Assembly (NCBI GenBank): GCA_001910725.1
Contig: MJGA01000009.1
Coordinates: 682,001 to 746,000 of the forward strand
Reading direction: 5' to 3'
Length of the DNA stretch: 64,000 nt
Origin: Phanerodontia chrysosporium
Lineage: Eukaryota; Basidiomycota; Agaricomycetes; Polyporales; Phanerochaetaceae
This document shows positions 1 through 10,556 of this stretch, piece after piece. The translations under genes and the position numbers were made by a program. Each line of letters opens with the position of its first letter. The first letter of the stretch is position 1. The notes beneath the pieces were generated by a model. The model searched no databases, was not told the origin of the DNA, and saw nothing but the letters and a program-made list of their open reading frames with translations.

Positions 1-2932
1 GGCATCGCTATCCAAGACCTCGACGCCTGTCTGTGATATCACGGCGACAAGCATCTTGTAGTAACAGTCTGCAAATGCCAGGTCAGTTAGCAACGCCATA
101 CAGGGGAGAGAAGTACACTTACAAGCAAGAGGAACACGATCGCCCGCCTTCATGAGCATCCCGCGAAGGAAGGCAATCTCAGCCCGTAAGGGAACCAGCT
201 GGTCGTGAAGATTTTGGTCCTGGGCTGCCTTCAGGAACCGAACAAGCACCCTGCCAGCCATGTACCAGCACAGCTACGAAGGACGTCAGCTTCCGCGGCA
301 ACTTATAGGCAGCGACACTCACGTATGGCCAGGTATCGATGAGCGACACATCGTAGCTCGTCGAAGTGATCATATGGAGCAAATCCACAATCGCACGAGA
401 CGCAGTAAGGATAGCGAATGCGGACGTGCAAGATTGATACCCAGGCCTGGCGAACGGCTCGTGGAGATGTATATGTGCTCTGTAGACAGCATATTAGCGC
501 TTACATGAGTGGCCAGAGACATTGGACATACAAATGCACAATATTCCATGCACTGTACGTGTACAGATCAAGCTTTCCGTCCTTGATGACCGTTTTCATC
601 GACGGCGGGAACGACGCCTTCATGATCTGGATCGTCCGATCGAGCTCCATAAAGGCAGGCGTGTCCCTGATCGCTCCCGGGTTCGGACCCGGGCCAGGGA
701 GCTCATGGGTATTGTCTGGCAGGCGCACGGACGGGTCGCCGGTGAACTGTAGGGAGCGGTAGCGCAGGCAGAAGTTCTTGACCTTTGACATCAACATCGC
801 CGCTTTGCAGTACATGATGAACGGGTCCGTTTGCTCGGGCGGGTACACTGTGAGTGCGTTGCGCGCGTGCGAGAACTGCCGGTCGTGCGGGAGTACCATC
901 ACGCCCTGTTCCCACTGGTCTTGCCGCAGGGGGAAGAGCTGGGAGACATCCAGGTCGTCCATGTTCATAGCCCATGCGTGGCCCGCGCCCGACTGCCGAT
1001 CAAGCGAGTATGCTAACGATCACATATTAGTCGAGCATACAGGGCCGGAACGAGAGCTCGAACCGATCCAAAAGTTGTTCCGCCGCATCTCGTCTTCAAC
1101 TACGGTCTTCGCAGGGGGCAAAACCGATGGGGGCCGTTCGACGGGATTTGCGGATAAGCCCATGAACGGCGGACAAGTATTCAGGGCCATGGTGGCCGCT
1201 GCCCGCATTGACATAGATGATGACAGACAGCTATCGATCCACCTGGGCAAGTTGGCCGTCAGCAGGAGATATATGGACTCGAGCACAAACGACATACTTC
1301 GCTTGACTGAAATAGAACCAAGTGAGCATAATGCGTGCTAGGGTACCATACAGTTAATAAAGACGAGCTTCGTATCATCTAGAAAGGCTCATCGACAGAC
1401 CTTGAGAATTCTCGAAGAGACTCTCCCCGCAGTCAAGTTCCTCCTCGATAGCTTCCTTTGCAAAGCGGGCTTGCTGTGCGGCAAACGTCGATGTTCTGCT
1501 CGGAGCATTGCGCTTGCGTCTAGAAACAGGATCGACTAGCAAGAAATGAGCATCGACTCATACTCGAGGCGTCTGCACATACATCCATAGCTTTCAATGA
1601 TATGTCCCACGGGGAACTGCGAGGTGAACATGCTTCCGATTGCACACATAGCGTGCAGAATCGAGGCGCGGGGGAAACCTTGATCGGACGGATGAAGGTT
1701 CAAGGAGTTGAGGAACTGGGGAGCGTGGAACATCCGCGTAGCATGAATCCAGTGAGTGAAGAATGCGTGCACGCTTTGCGAGCAATGAGCGAGGGCGCAG
1801 ACTACGTATTACTGATAGACTTACAGGTGCTTCGTCGTGATCGGGTCCGGGAGGTTGACCGGCCACGAGAGGAACAGCAGGCTCTGTTCTGCATCGCTCA
1901 GAGGGGACGGCGCAGAGTATCCGCTGTCCGAGTTGGACAGCGGCGACATCGAAGTCCCGTTGGGCGCGTCAGATCCTGGAGAGGTAATGTTCGCAGCAGC
2001 GGCAGTTTGCGACGGAGTCTGCTCCATTAGCACGGCCAGCCCGGCGAGGTCCTCCAGCGAGTTCATGCTGGCAATATGCGACATCGATTGGCCCGTGAAT
2101 GTAGGGTTGCTCTGGTCGTCTAGGAACGCATGGGCCCAGTGGCTCGACACCGCCGTCTCCGAGGACGAGCCTGCAGTGTTAGCAGGCGATATCGCGGGGA
2201 AGATGCCAAAATGATCGGGCGATGTCAGCGAACCAGCTTCGGCTGTGTCACTTGAGCGGACCGAGAAGTCTGGCGGCGAGGGTGCTGCGGACCCTGTAGC
2301 CTTCTCCTTTAGGAGCGATTCCAACTCATCTGCGAGGCTGGTCAGCCGCAATATCGAGGCAGGTAGAAATAACGTACTGATTCGGCTTTCAAGCTTCTCA
2401 TAACGGGTTTTCGGGGCAGGGGGTGCTGTCTCGGGCGGCGTAGTAGTAGAGGCTAGATATTGATGTGTGAGAGGGGTAACAGTGGGCACATACCGTGACA
2501 TTACCTTCATCGTAAGTACACTCTGGTTTTTGCGGAAGAGAGGCGCGCTCGCTCGGGGGAGCATGCGAGAGTGCATACGCATGCGAGCGGAGACATGTTG
2601 AGCAGGGTCGCTTGGCATCGCTGAAAGCCTTGTGAGTGGATCTGCACGGCCTTCGGTGTTCGGGGTTCGGACACAACGGCAACTCACCATTTCTGTAGGG
2701 CCGAGCACAAGGTTAGTCGGCCTTCATTATCAAGAGCGGCCTCGGCAACAGGCTATGTACGCACCAGCTTTCTCTTGCGGCACTGATGGCAGGCCTAACA
2801 AGGTTGGGTCAGGCTCGGAGCCTCGGATATCGGCCTCGGGATGGAGGTGCGTACCTGATTGCGCTTCAAGCTGTTCACATTGGGCTTGAACGGAGCCGAG
2901 TCGCGAAGGACGGTGGTCTGGGTCTTTGGCAT
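1..2932 (-). CDS. Zn2Cys6 zinc-cluster transcription factor (3' end outside window)
   Basis: Nuclear DNA-binding regulator of the fungal binuclear-cluster class. Splicing exons 2855-2932, 2765-2794, 2688-2692 and the exon starting at 2620 gives an N-terminus with LKRNQACHQCRKRKLKCD followed by AKRPCSTC and, after an unusually long loop, PECTYDE. That is six cysteines in the Zn2Cys6 order. A linker with PKTRYEKLESRI (about 2380-2400) resembles the coiled coil that usually follows the cluster. Downstream exons at about 501-968, 240-390, 120-240 and 1-60 carry the middle-homology (Fungal_trans) region, for example FGIFPAISP and DLLHMITSTSYDV. The reading continues past base 1, so the C-terminus is missing. 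I chose ATG 2932 because upstream in-frame sequence has no ATG. The target genes cannot be told from sequence. Family assignment is firm; the exact exon borders in the 3' half are less certain. Confidence 0.85.
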
Positions 2933-3863
2933 GCTGTCCACAAGGTATCCTGCACTACTATGGTCGTCGTCGGGGTCGAAGACGAAATCGCTGGCGATGC
3001 AACAGTTCGTCTGACCCTCAGGAGCCAAGCGACCATCTTACTCACCCGAGGGACATGCCCGAGGCACCAAAAAGGGAAGCCCGAGGCAAGCTGAGTACTT
3101 AGCGCCAGCGCCCTCCGCGGCACAGGCGTGAATCAGAGACCGACGCTGATTCGTCCTGGAATTAATGCTCCTAACAGCGATGTACATCCGCGCGGAGACA
3201 TTGTTTCTGGCCGCGTGGCTGGGATTCCGATCCGCAGGAACAGACAGCGGGATCTGGCCCTGCGATCATCTTAACCCGGATGTCCCTAAAGGGATGGAGT
3301 GTTCAGAAACAAGTCCTTGAACAGACTTTGGATCGTACGCAGTGGCAGTCGGCGAGGAAATTCTCGCACCTTATACTGCTCTTGGACCGGTGGTTGGTGT
3401 AGGCTTACCAGACCGGGACCGCGTTGCTCGTCACAGACGAAGAGAAAGCGGCCCGCCGTAGTTAGGCAGCCCAGAGAACCAGGTTTTCATGTCGATCGCG
3501 TTACACGACCTGCGGCGTGAGCTCATGTGCTTGCATGTGCGTGATAGCGGTAATATACGAGAATGGTGGTCAGAGTCGAAGACAGAAGTGCAACAGAAGT
3601 GGCAGAACAAACGCCACGAGCCCGATCCCAGAAAAGGCAACTCTGCCGACATTACGCTCGACATGTACGGTCGCACTGAGACCCTGAGGTAAAATGACAC
3701 GCATTTGTGGCCAATTATTACTTGTTTCTCTTCGGCGGACAGTATCTGATCAGACATAATCTCCACGAAAGTGTATGGTGTAGAGAAGCAAAGTATAGCC
3801 TGATGGGCTAGCAGAGTACACGATATCGAGAGCTGACAGACAGTTTTTCTTCATGTATGGCAA
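2933..3863. other. Intergenic, no gene recognised
   Basis: Between the transcription factor start and the PDCD5 stop. It holds only short unsupported reading frames on both strands and presumably contains the promoter of the zinc-cluster gene and the 3' UTR of PDCD5. No repeat, tRNA or conserved motif was seen. Confidence 0.5.
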
Positions 3864-4415
3864 TTAGAAATCGTCTTCATCGTCGAATGCGGCTTTCCTA
3901 CGTTGGAACTAGAGGGGATAGCGGGTCATGGAGCGTAAGGCGTGACAAGGGGAGAGAACACTGACCACTACAGTCGTCTTCTGAGGCTTGCTCTTGGACT
4001 GAGCATCATCGGCCTGGAGAGGTGATGAGTAGTCAATCCAGGGCTGTAGGGCACTCGACACACCTTCTCCAGTAGGTCGATCAATTGCTCCTCCGTCACA
4101 CGACCACGCAACTGTCCCGTTTGTGCCATCCTAAGCAGGATGGCCTCTATCTGCCGTGCGCGATCCTGGCTGACCAGGGCAATGCGGGCCACTGGGAGAA
4201 CATCAGACTGTCAGCAAGAATATAAGACATGAAGACATACGTCGTTCTCGCGCAGCAGTATCCAGCACAGTTGCAAGGAGGTTCCTGCGCATCTCTTCTT
4301 CCGCCGCACGCTGGGCAGCAGCTTCCTCCCCGCCTGAGGGGCCCTGTGCCGCACCTCCTTGCTGAAGCTGGTTCATCCTCGAAGCTCGAATCGCAGCCAA
4401 CTCTGGGTCCTCCAT
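3864..4415 (-). CDS. PDCD5: PDCD5 (TFAR19) family protein
   Basis: Small conserved eukaryotic/archaeal protein with a compact helical-bundle core; in animals it is linked to apoptosis and chaperonin binding, and its fungal role is little known. Four exons splice cleanly. The first (MEDPELAAIRASRMNQLQ, then a Gln/Gly/Ala-rich stretch and EEMRRNLLATVLD) runs to about 4240. The second gives LARIALVSQDRARQIEAIL and LLRMAQTGQLRGRVTEEQL. The third is rich in Lys/Ser (QSKSKPQKTT). The last ends QRRKAAFDDEDDF with TAA at 3864-3866. The acidic C-terminal tail and the ARIALV...GQLRG core match the family, and total length (about 130-135 residues) is normal. It is divergently oriented to the downstream T5orf172 gene, about 210 bp apart, so the two probably share a promoter region. 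Confidence 0.92.
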
Positions 4416-4625
4416 TGGTTATTGAATAATGTACAAGTCAAGCAGAAATGTGAGCAGATGCAAGACGGGAATGCATCCCGATTGGGCAACCTGAGGCTTT
4501 CGGCCATTGCCGCCCATCATAATTGGCTGTGAAGCGCTATCCACCGCCTCCATCCACGCGACGATGTCTGAAAGAAAGTATCTCTCCTCTGCCCACCATC
4601 CTCTGGGAGGCACCTGCTACTCGAC

Positions 4626-6112
4626 ATGCGACGACGGGGAAGTGACCCAGGCGACAAGAAGGGCATCGTGGACAGGCTGGTAGCAGGCCTCGGTCGACTA
4701 GGCTTTGGGAAAGACTCGAAGCATGGCAGGACATCGAGCCAGCCGCAAGGCACATTCGTTGGCGGCTTCAGGCCTGAAGATGACTTGCGTCGTCCAGCGA
4801 TTTACAATGGGGGATATTCTATTCCGCCTCCGCTTCCACCCAAGCCTCAGATCGCGATGCCCGTACCTATGCACTACGATGCGGCAGGGCCTTCGCAGAC
4901 TACACAGATCGCCATGCAGCTGTACAATGACCATAGCCTCCCAAATCTGCCGAAACCGCCCACAATGCTGCGACCTCCGCAAGATGTGCCCTCTCGCCCA
5001 CATTCTGACTCTGACGTCCAGCGACCGCACGCGTCACCACCCAAGCCGCGTCCTGCAGCCTCGTCCCCTGCAACTCCCAAGAAATCAGCAGACAAGCTCA
5101 ATGTTGCAAGCTCTCCGGGCAACGGAAGGGCTCGGCGGCAGTCGTCTCCGGGGTCAATCCCCAGTTCGGTGACATGTAGTGGGACGACCAAGAGTGGGGA
5201 GCCGTGCAAGAATCCAGTGAAGCGGCCCACGGCGCTGGGTCACGTCGACTCGGACGCGGACAAGGATATCGAGCGATACTGTCATGTGCACATGAAGAGG
5301 TCCTCAAGCCTAGCGGTTTCCAGTCATCGCGGGCAAACGAGTGGGTGAATTACGACGGTGCGTCATTTCCCCACGTCACATACGCTTTCGTGTGGGCTGA
5401 CTCGCTCTCATAGATTGGATACCCGCGTACTTGCAGGACGATACGCGTGCTGCTCTGCGTCATGAGATGAACAAGCTCGCTTCTGCGTCAGATCGTGATG
5501 GCTATATCTACACATTCGAGATTCGCGGTGCGTGTCGGCCGTATCGCGCTTCTGCAGTCTATTGACGATGCGGCAGACCCAACGAGCCCCGACAGCGTGC
5601 ACCTCAAGGTAGGGCGTACGGTGAACCTCGTCAAGCGGATGAAGGAATGGGAGAAGCAATGCGAGTCCAAGGAGCAATCTCTACGCGGATACTGGCCAGG
5701 CGATGGTACGGACGACACGAGCAACCTCATGAAAGGCCGCATGAAGGTAGGCGAGCCGGGAAAGTTTTGCTACCGACTCGAGCGGCTCGTACACCTGGAG
5801 CTCGCGGATCTAGTCGTGAATGGCGCGTATCGACAGCCAAACTATCCTAAGCTCACAGAGCCACCGGAACGCAACGCGAATCCGCCAACGAAGCGAGAAT
5901 GTCCGGATTGTAAGTTCGGGGTACGCATATATGGCCTCCGCGTGATACTGACAGGCCCTCCAGGCGGGAAGATACACAAGGAAATCTTCACTTTCACGCG
6001 CTACACGAAGGGGAAGAACAAGGGAAAAGAATACGAAGTGATTGTCAGGCCAGTGGTAGAACGATGGGGGAAGTACGTCGAGAAATACGTCGACGGACCA
6101 GCGAAGAACTGA
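4626..6112 (+). CDS. GIY-YIG-like T5orf172 (DUF1766/Mug113-type) protein, copy A, with an apparent frameshift
   Basis: Proline/serine-rich N-terminus of about 180 residues, then a Cys/His knuckle (CSGTTKSGEPCKN ... YCHVH, about 5177-5290), then the T5orf172 domain. That domain shows GYIYTFEIRD, VHLKVGRTVNLVKRM and a C-terminal CPDCGKIHKEIFTF with two more cysteines. GYIY plus KVG plus the following Arg correspond to the GIY, YIG and catalytic Arg positions of GIY-YIG nucleases; activity is inferred only. Introns lie at about 5356-5413, 5529-5573 and 5911-5964. Between HVHMK and EVLKPSGF the frame changes inside ATGAAGAGG (about 5292-5300) without a plausible intron. One extra G would restore the expected family sequence, so this is either a sequence error or a damaged allele. 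The start at 4626 is the first ATG in the frame. A divergent paralogue follows directly. Confidence 0.82.
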
Positions 6113-6477
6113 AACCACGGTACGGAGGCTAGAATCGGGTCAATCTTGAACAATCTTGGAATCACTACTTACCCTTGCATATCACATGTATACCATCACC
6201 AACGCATGTACAATTCTAGGACGTCATCGCTACTTGAACCGGTCATGAGTGTATCTTTTAGATTGCAGTACCACATTCATCTCGTCCCAAACCCGCAATT
6301 TCTGGGTACAAACCAAGTGGGCTTTTCGGCATCGCCTTGAGCTTCCTTCAAGGTGCGTCACATCCGATATAACCTGATCGTTCCCAGGTGATCCCAGGCT
6401 AATGACTCATTTACAGATTACGCTGACGGCGCCGATAAACATCCACAAGGGGAGGCCTGGGAGGGAGGCCGCGGCGA

Positions 6478-7952
6478 ATGCCGCAGCGCAGGCACTGGTA
6501 CAATGATGCCCTTAAATACGCGACCCGGATGCGTTCCAGCTCCTCATCTGACCCCCCACGAACAATGGCGGGGACGCGCCGGTCGGAGTACCGCTCAGCA
6601 CCCTGCGCAAGCCTATCCGTCTCTGCCGCTCCGAAATCGTCGAAATCGCGCTCGTCTGTGCCCTCCTCAACAGCATCTCATGCGGGCCATGCGAGCCCTG
6701 TCACTTCTCTCGTGTGTCTCCTCGATGGGCTGAACCTCTCCGACGCCGCCTCGCTGGGGTCAGGCTATCGCGTGGGTGCCTCGAGGCCAGCAACGAACGC
6801 GCCGCGCACCTCTAGCGCGCTCTCCAGCCTGTCCCCGTCCGACTCCGACGCAGAGGACGGCGACACGGAGTACTGGACCCCCTGGGAATGCCTGTCAAAC
6901 AGCGCGTCGCCGCCCGCCTCGTCTGCCAGCACGTCCTCAAGCAAGAGTCGCCCGGCGCTTCCGCTATTCAACCTCGAGGAGTCCATCTCGTGTGCTGCAC
7001 GTTTGGCGAACGCGCGTGCCCGGCGCAGCCAGCCGGGGGCACAGTCTGCACCGCCCCAGCTCGACAGGAGCGTTGCCCCGCTCTGCCAAGGGACGAATAA
7101 GGACGGGAAGCCGTGTGGCAACAGGACAAGGCGCGGCCCGTTCTGTCATGTGCACCGCAATGGCGCGCCAATGATGCCCGTATCCCCAGCGAGACCTGCG
7201 GTACCGAGGACGCCTAATGTCTTCTTGAAGAGTCGGCCCTCTCTTTATCGCTCGTTGCTACATTGTGCTCATGTGCGCGTAGGGTGGGAGTTAGGCTGGC
7301 TGCAGCCTGACACATGGAACAAACTCGCAGCCCTCCTCAACGAACCTCCGAGCCCGACCAACACGCCGGGGGTGGTGTACATGGCGGTTGTCATGGGTCC
7401 GTCCCTGCCACTCGTCTGCCTCGTTGTTCTGTGCTAAGACAGCCAGAGTGCAGACATGGATGTGCCGAGGGATGAGGTACACGTCAAGGTCGGGTACTCC
7501 AAGCGCACTGCTGAGGCGCGCCTGCGGGAGTGGAACGCGTGCTGCCCCTCGCTGCGACTGACCCACCTCAAGTCGCACGAGACGCCGCGCCCGATGCGTC
7601 TCGAAAAATTCATCCAAGACGTCCTGCAGGATCTCGTCGACCACCAGGCATACTGTTCGCTCGATTTCCCGAAAATCAGTTTGCCTGTACCTCGACTTAC
7701 CAATGCGGAGACGAAGCCGAAGGCGAGGCTCTGCACGGACTGTGAGTGACACGTGGAAGACACATGACTCTGCGACTGCTGATGCGCTCTGTAGGCAACA
7801 AACTGCACGTCGAGGTGTTCCGTTTTGGGAACATTGTGACTTCTGAGAAAGCTATGGAGTTGCTCCCGCTCTGGAACTTCATCTCGGCGCTCTGTGAGAA
7901 CGTCAATGAGTACCTGAAGCAGTACTGTGTCTCTGAAAGCGACGCAGAGTGA
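6478..7952 (+). CDS. GIY-YIG-like T5orf172 protein, copy B (tandem paralogue)
   Basis: Same layout as the gene just upstream and on the same strand. A long Ser/Pro/Ala-rich N-terminus precedes a Cys/His knuckle (CQGTNKDGKPCGN ... FCHVH, about 7083-7153). The T5orf172-like part follows, with GVVYMAVV, VHVKVGYSKRTAEARLREW and a C-terminal CTDCNKLHVEVFRFG. An intron of about 60 nt (about 7396-7453) joins VVM to DMDVPRDE with correct phase, and a second at about 7742-7794 joins TDC to NKLH. The GIY motif has become GVVY, so the fold is kept while the active site is more diverged than in copy A. The stop TGA ends at 7952. Related fungal proteins are called Mug113/DUF1766; their biological role is unknown. 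The start at ATG 6478 is the best in-frame choice, but a 5' non-coding exon is possible because an acceptor-like CATTTACAG precedes it. Confidence 0.78.
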
Positions 7953-8575
7953 AGTGGATATATGGGTCTGTGAATTTGACATGTACAATCTAGAGGCTAT
8001 AAGAAGTGAGGTTATTTCTTTCACACTGTAAGCTGATGTCAGAGGGTAGGAGGCCGATTGGCTCGATAGAAGCTTTGCAGGTAGCCGCTGCTTGCAGCAA
8101 TGACCGGAAGGACATCTACTCCTCTTGAATATTTTCCCTGGCTGAACCTTGTCATGCTTAGTGTTCCGTGCTGCTATGCCCTGTTCCGTCTTAGTGCAAG
8201 CGCTTCAGCGAACTTGGGCAACCTCGAGGGACTGCGTCATCAAATTGAGGCACCCGCAGGACCGCCTCGACGTTTTCAGAAATACTCCTATGACCTAAGT
8301 CATGCAAGTCCATTTATATGCGCATTCGAGGATGTTGTCATCTTGAACATACCACAACACCTGCCGTTTCAGGTATGTCACGGCGACTAGAGACGCCCAT
8401 AAAGGACGATGCCCGGTCTTGCACGTTTCTTCTGCGTGTATAAATTCCTGGTCTTCCCGCATCATGATACTTCTTTCCCGCTTCCATGCATACATCCGTC
8501 ACATAGACATACCCTACAGCCTGTTCTGCGCCTCGCGCCTCCAACCAGCCCACGATCCTTACGACCTTCACGACG
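7953..8575. other. Intergenic; promoter of the cupredoxin gene
   Basis: No supported gene. Contains the TATA element at 8439-8444 upstream of the secreted cupredoxin-like gene. Confidence 0.5.
8439..8444 (+). promoter_or_regulatory. TATA box of the cupredoxin-like gene
   Basis: TATAAA, 132 bp ahead of the ATG at 8576, a plausible spacing for a fungal promoter with a short 5' UTR. Confidence 0.5.
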
Positions 8576-9949
8576 ATGCCCAAGTGCTCCCTTGTTCTCG
8601 CTCTGGTGGCGGCTCTACCTCTGGTGCAAGCTGCAGAGTTCCAGGTAGCAGTTGGTGGGCTGCAGTTTAGCCCGCCTTCGGTGGTGAGTGTAGCTCGTCT
8701 CGTCGCTTCAATTGTCTTACGGCAGGGATCCCCAGAATGCATCCGCCGGAGACGTTGTAACCTTTGTCTTCCAGCAAGGTAACAACACCGCCACCCAGTC
8801 CACCATCCAAAGCCCCTGCGAGATGGCTCCAGGCGGCTTCGACTCTGGATTGTGAGCGCTGTGAGCACCGTACGTCATCCGCCCGTGACCCTGACGCCGC
8901 CCGTGCAGCATTTTTGTCTCTGCCAGCAACATTGACGGGCCGTTCCCCGCTGCTCAATATAATGTCACCAGCGCGGACCCCATCTGGGTGTACTCGCGCC
9001 AGGCGGACAACTGCGAGCACGGCATGGTATTCGCCATCAACCCTGGCGACCAGTTCCCGGCGTTCATCGCAGGCGCGACGGGTGGCACACTCAGCCCATC
9101 GGCTGCCCCGCCGTCGCCGAGCGCAAGTTTGTCCCAGGAGAGCTCTCTTTCCGCGCCGAGCTCGTCGCAGGCCCCAGCAACGCAGTCGAACGTGCCTGCA
9201 ACGCCCCTGCGACGATTAGCGCGCCGCTCTCGCCTTCCGAGACAATCTATCCGTCTGTTACCTCATCCAGCATCCTGCCGTCCGAGCAGTCTTCTGCCGC
9301 GTCTGCGGCGCCGACTGTATCGTTGTCTTCCGATCACGTCGTGGTCGTCGGTGGACCTGACAACGTCCTCGCGTTCAGTCCGTCGAATATCACCGCCCAG
9401 GCTGGCGATACGATCACGTTCCAGTTCCGACAATCGAACCATTCCGTGACGCAGAGCACGTTTTCGCAGCCGTGTGTTGCGCTCACAGAGGTGAGCACGA
9501 GCGGACAGGTTGGATTCGACTCTGGGTTGTGAGTATATGCAGAGTTCCAGTCCGTGAACCCAAACTTACTCAGCATGGTCAGCGTGTACGTCGCAGACAA
9601 TGCGACGTCATTTCCAACTTTTACCCTCCAAGTCAACGACGTAAGGCAGTGAATTCCTATTGGTCGCAATGTAACTGATTATATCTTGCAGACCTCCCCC
9701 GTTTGGGCCTTTAGCAAGCAAGCCGACGAATGCCTTCAGGGCATGGTCTTCTCCATCAACGCTCCACTTTTGGGACCAGACTCCTTTGCTGAGTTCAAGG
9801 ACCGCGCGAAAGCGTCTAATGTGACCTCAATGCCGAACATCACTTCCACTTCCGTCGCTGCTGCACGGTTTCCTGCAATATGGTCGGCGGAACACTTTGC
9901 GTGCGCAGCAGTGACCGTCTTTGCCCTACTTCTTGGATTCCCGATTTGA
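8576..9949 (+). CDS. Secreted double cupredoxin-domain, serine-rich protein, probably GPI-anchored
   Basis: An N-terminal signal peptide (MPKCSLVLALVAALPLVQA) precedes cupredoxin-like domain 1 (FQVAVGGLQFSPPSV, GDVVTFVFQQGN, TQSTIQSPC, WVYSRQADNCEHGMVF). After a Ser/Ala/Pro linker comes domain 2 (HVVVVGGPDNVLAFSP, GDTITFQFRQSNHSVTQS, WAFSKQADECLQGMVF). The hydrophobic C-terminus (AVTVFALLLGFPI) looks like a GPI-anchor signal. Introns fit at about 8684-8730, 8857-8908, 9129-9172 (44 nt, needed to change frame in the linker), 9529-9584 and 9642-9691. The family is common in agaricomycete secretomes and its function is unclear. Several residues that normally bind type-1 copper seem replaced in both domains, which argues for a structural or binding role rather than electron transfer. 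Stop at 9949. Confidence 0.82.
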
Positions 9950-10101
9950 TTCTATAATTACGATTTCGTAGGAGTGTGCAGCATGTATAATCTAGTTTAA
10001 ATTCATGGAGATGTTCATTATTCTCGCTCAAGACTTCAGAGACGTTGAAGAGGGTGGTATGAGTTATTGCTTTTATGGCAGAAGAAGCGAGGCTAAGCAG
10101 G

Positions 10102-10556
10102 CGCGGTATTTGTTTGGCTCGTCAAAACACGCGGCGGCGCGCCGCGGGCACGTGTACTCGCCAGTCTCCCAGGGTCAAGTTCCCCGCGTCGCGAGGCAAC
10201 ATCTCTGTTTGAACCTCGCTGTGCCTTGCAGGGCGATGGCAGACCGCTCAGGCTTCGTGGTGCGTGCTCCGAGTCTTTCGCTGGTCGTGACTCAGTACTA
10301 GTCGTGCGCAAGGCCTGGCCTGGCCCCGGTGTGCACGGCACCGGCGACGATGCCTGGCTTTCGGACGCTATGCTGCCGATCGTCTGGCAGGTCGTGATTC
10401 TCATGCGTGACAACCCTGTTGTGCGGAGGTTTGTGCTGCAGCAGATCCAGGTACGCCTCACGATCTGTGCATATCGCACCTACCCGCTCTGATCCCGCTG
10501 CTGGATGGCCCTGCGTGTCACAATAGAGAGAGGACGCCGCTGTGCAAGCTTTCGAG
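10102..10556 (+). repeat. Source copy A of a dispersed duplication (partner 59217-59570)
   Basis: Begins GCAGGCGCGGTATTTGTTTGG and runs through the first coding exon, intron and start of exon 2 of the coiled-coil orphan gene. The same order of short identical blocks recurs near 59.2-59.57 kb: the opening block, a GACAA.CCTGT.GTGCGGAGG block, and a GGTACGCCTC.CGATCT block. Same orientation; the copies differ by many substitutions and small indels. Confidence 0.8.

Noticed and set aside
6416..6505. Short plus frame with ITLTAPINIHKGRPGR just upstream of T5orf172 copy B, preceded by an acceptor-like CATTTACAG
   Set aside because: Could be a 3' exon of another gene, but no upstream exon fits its phase and it overlaps the chosen start of copy B.
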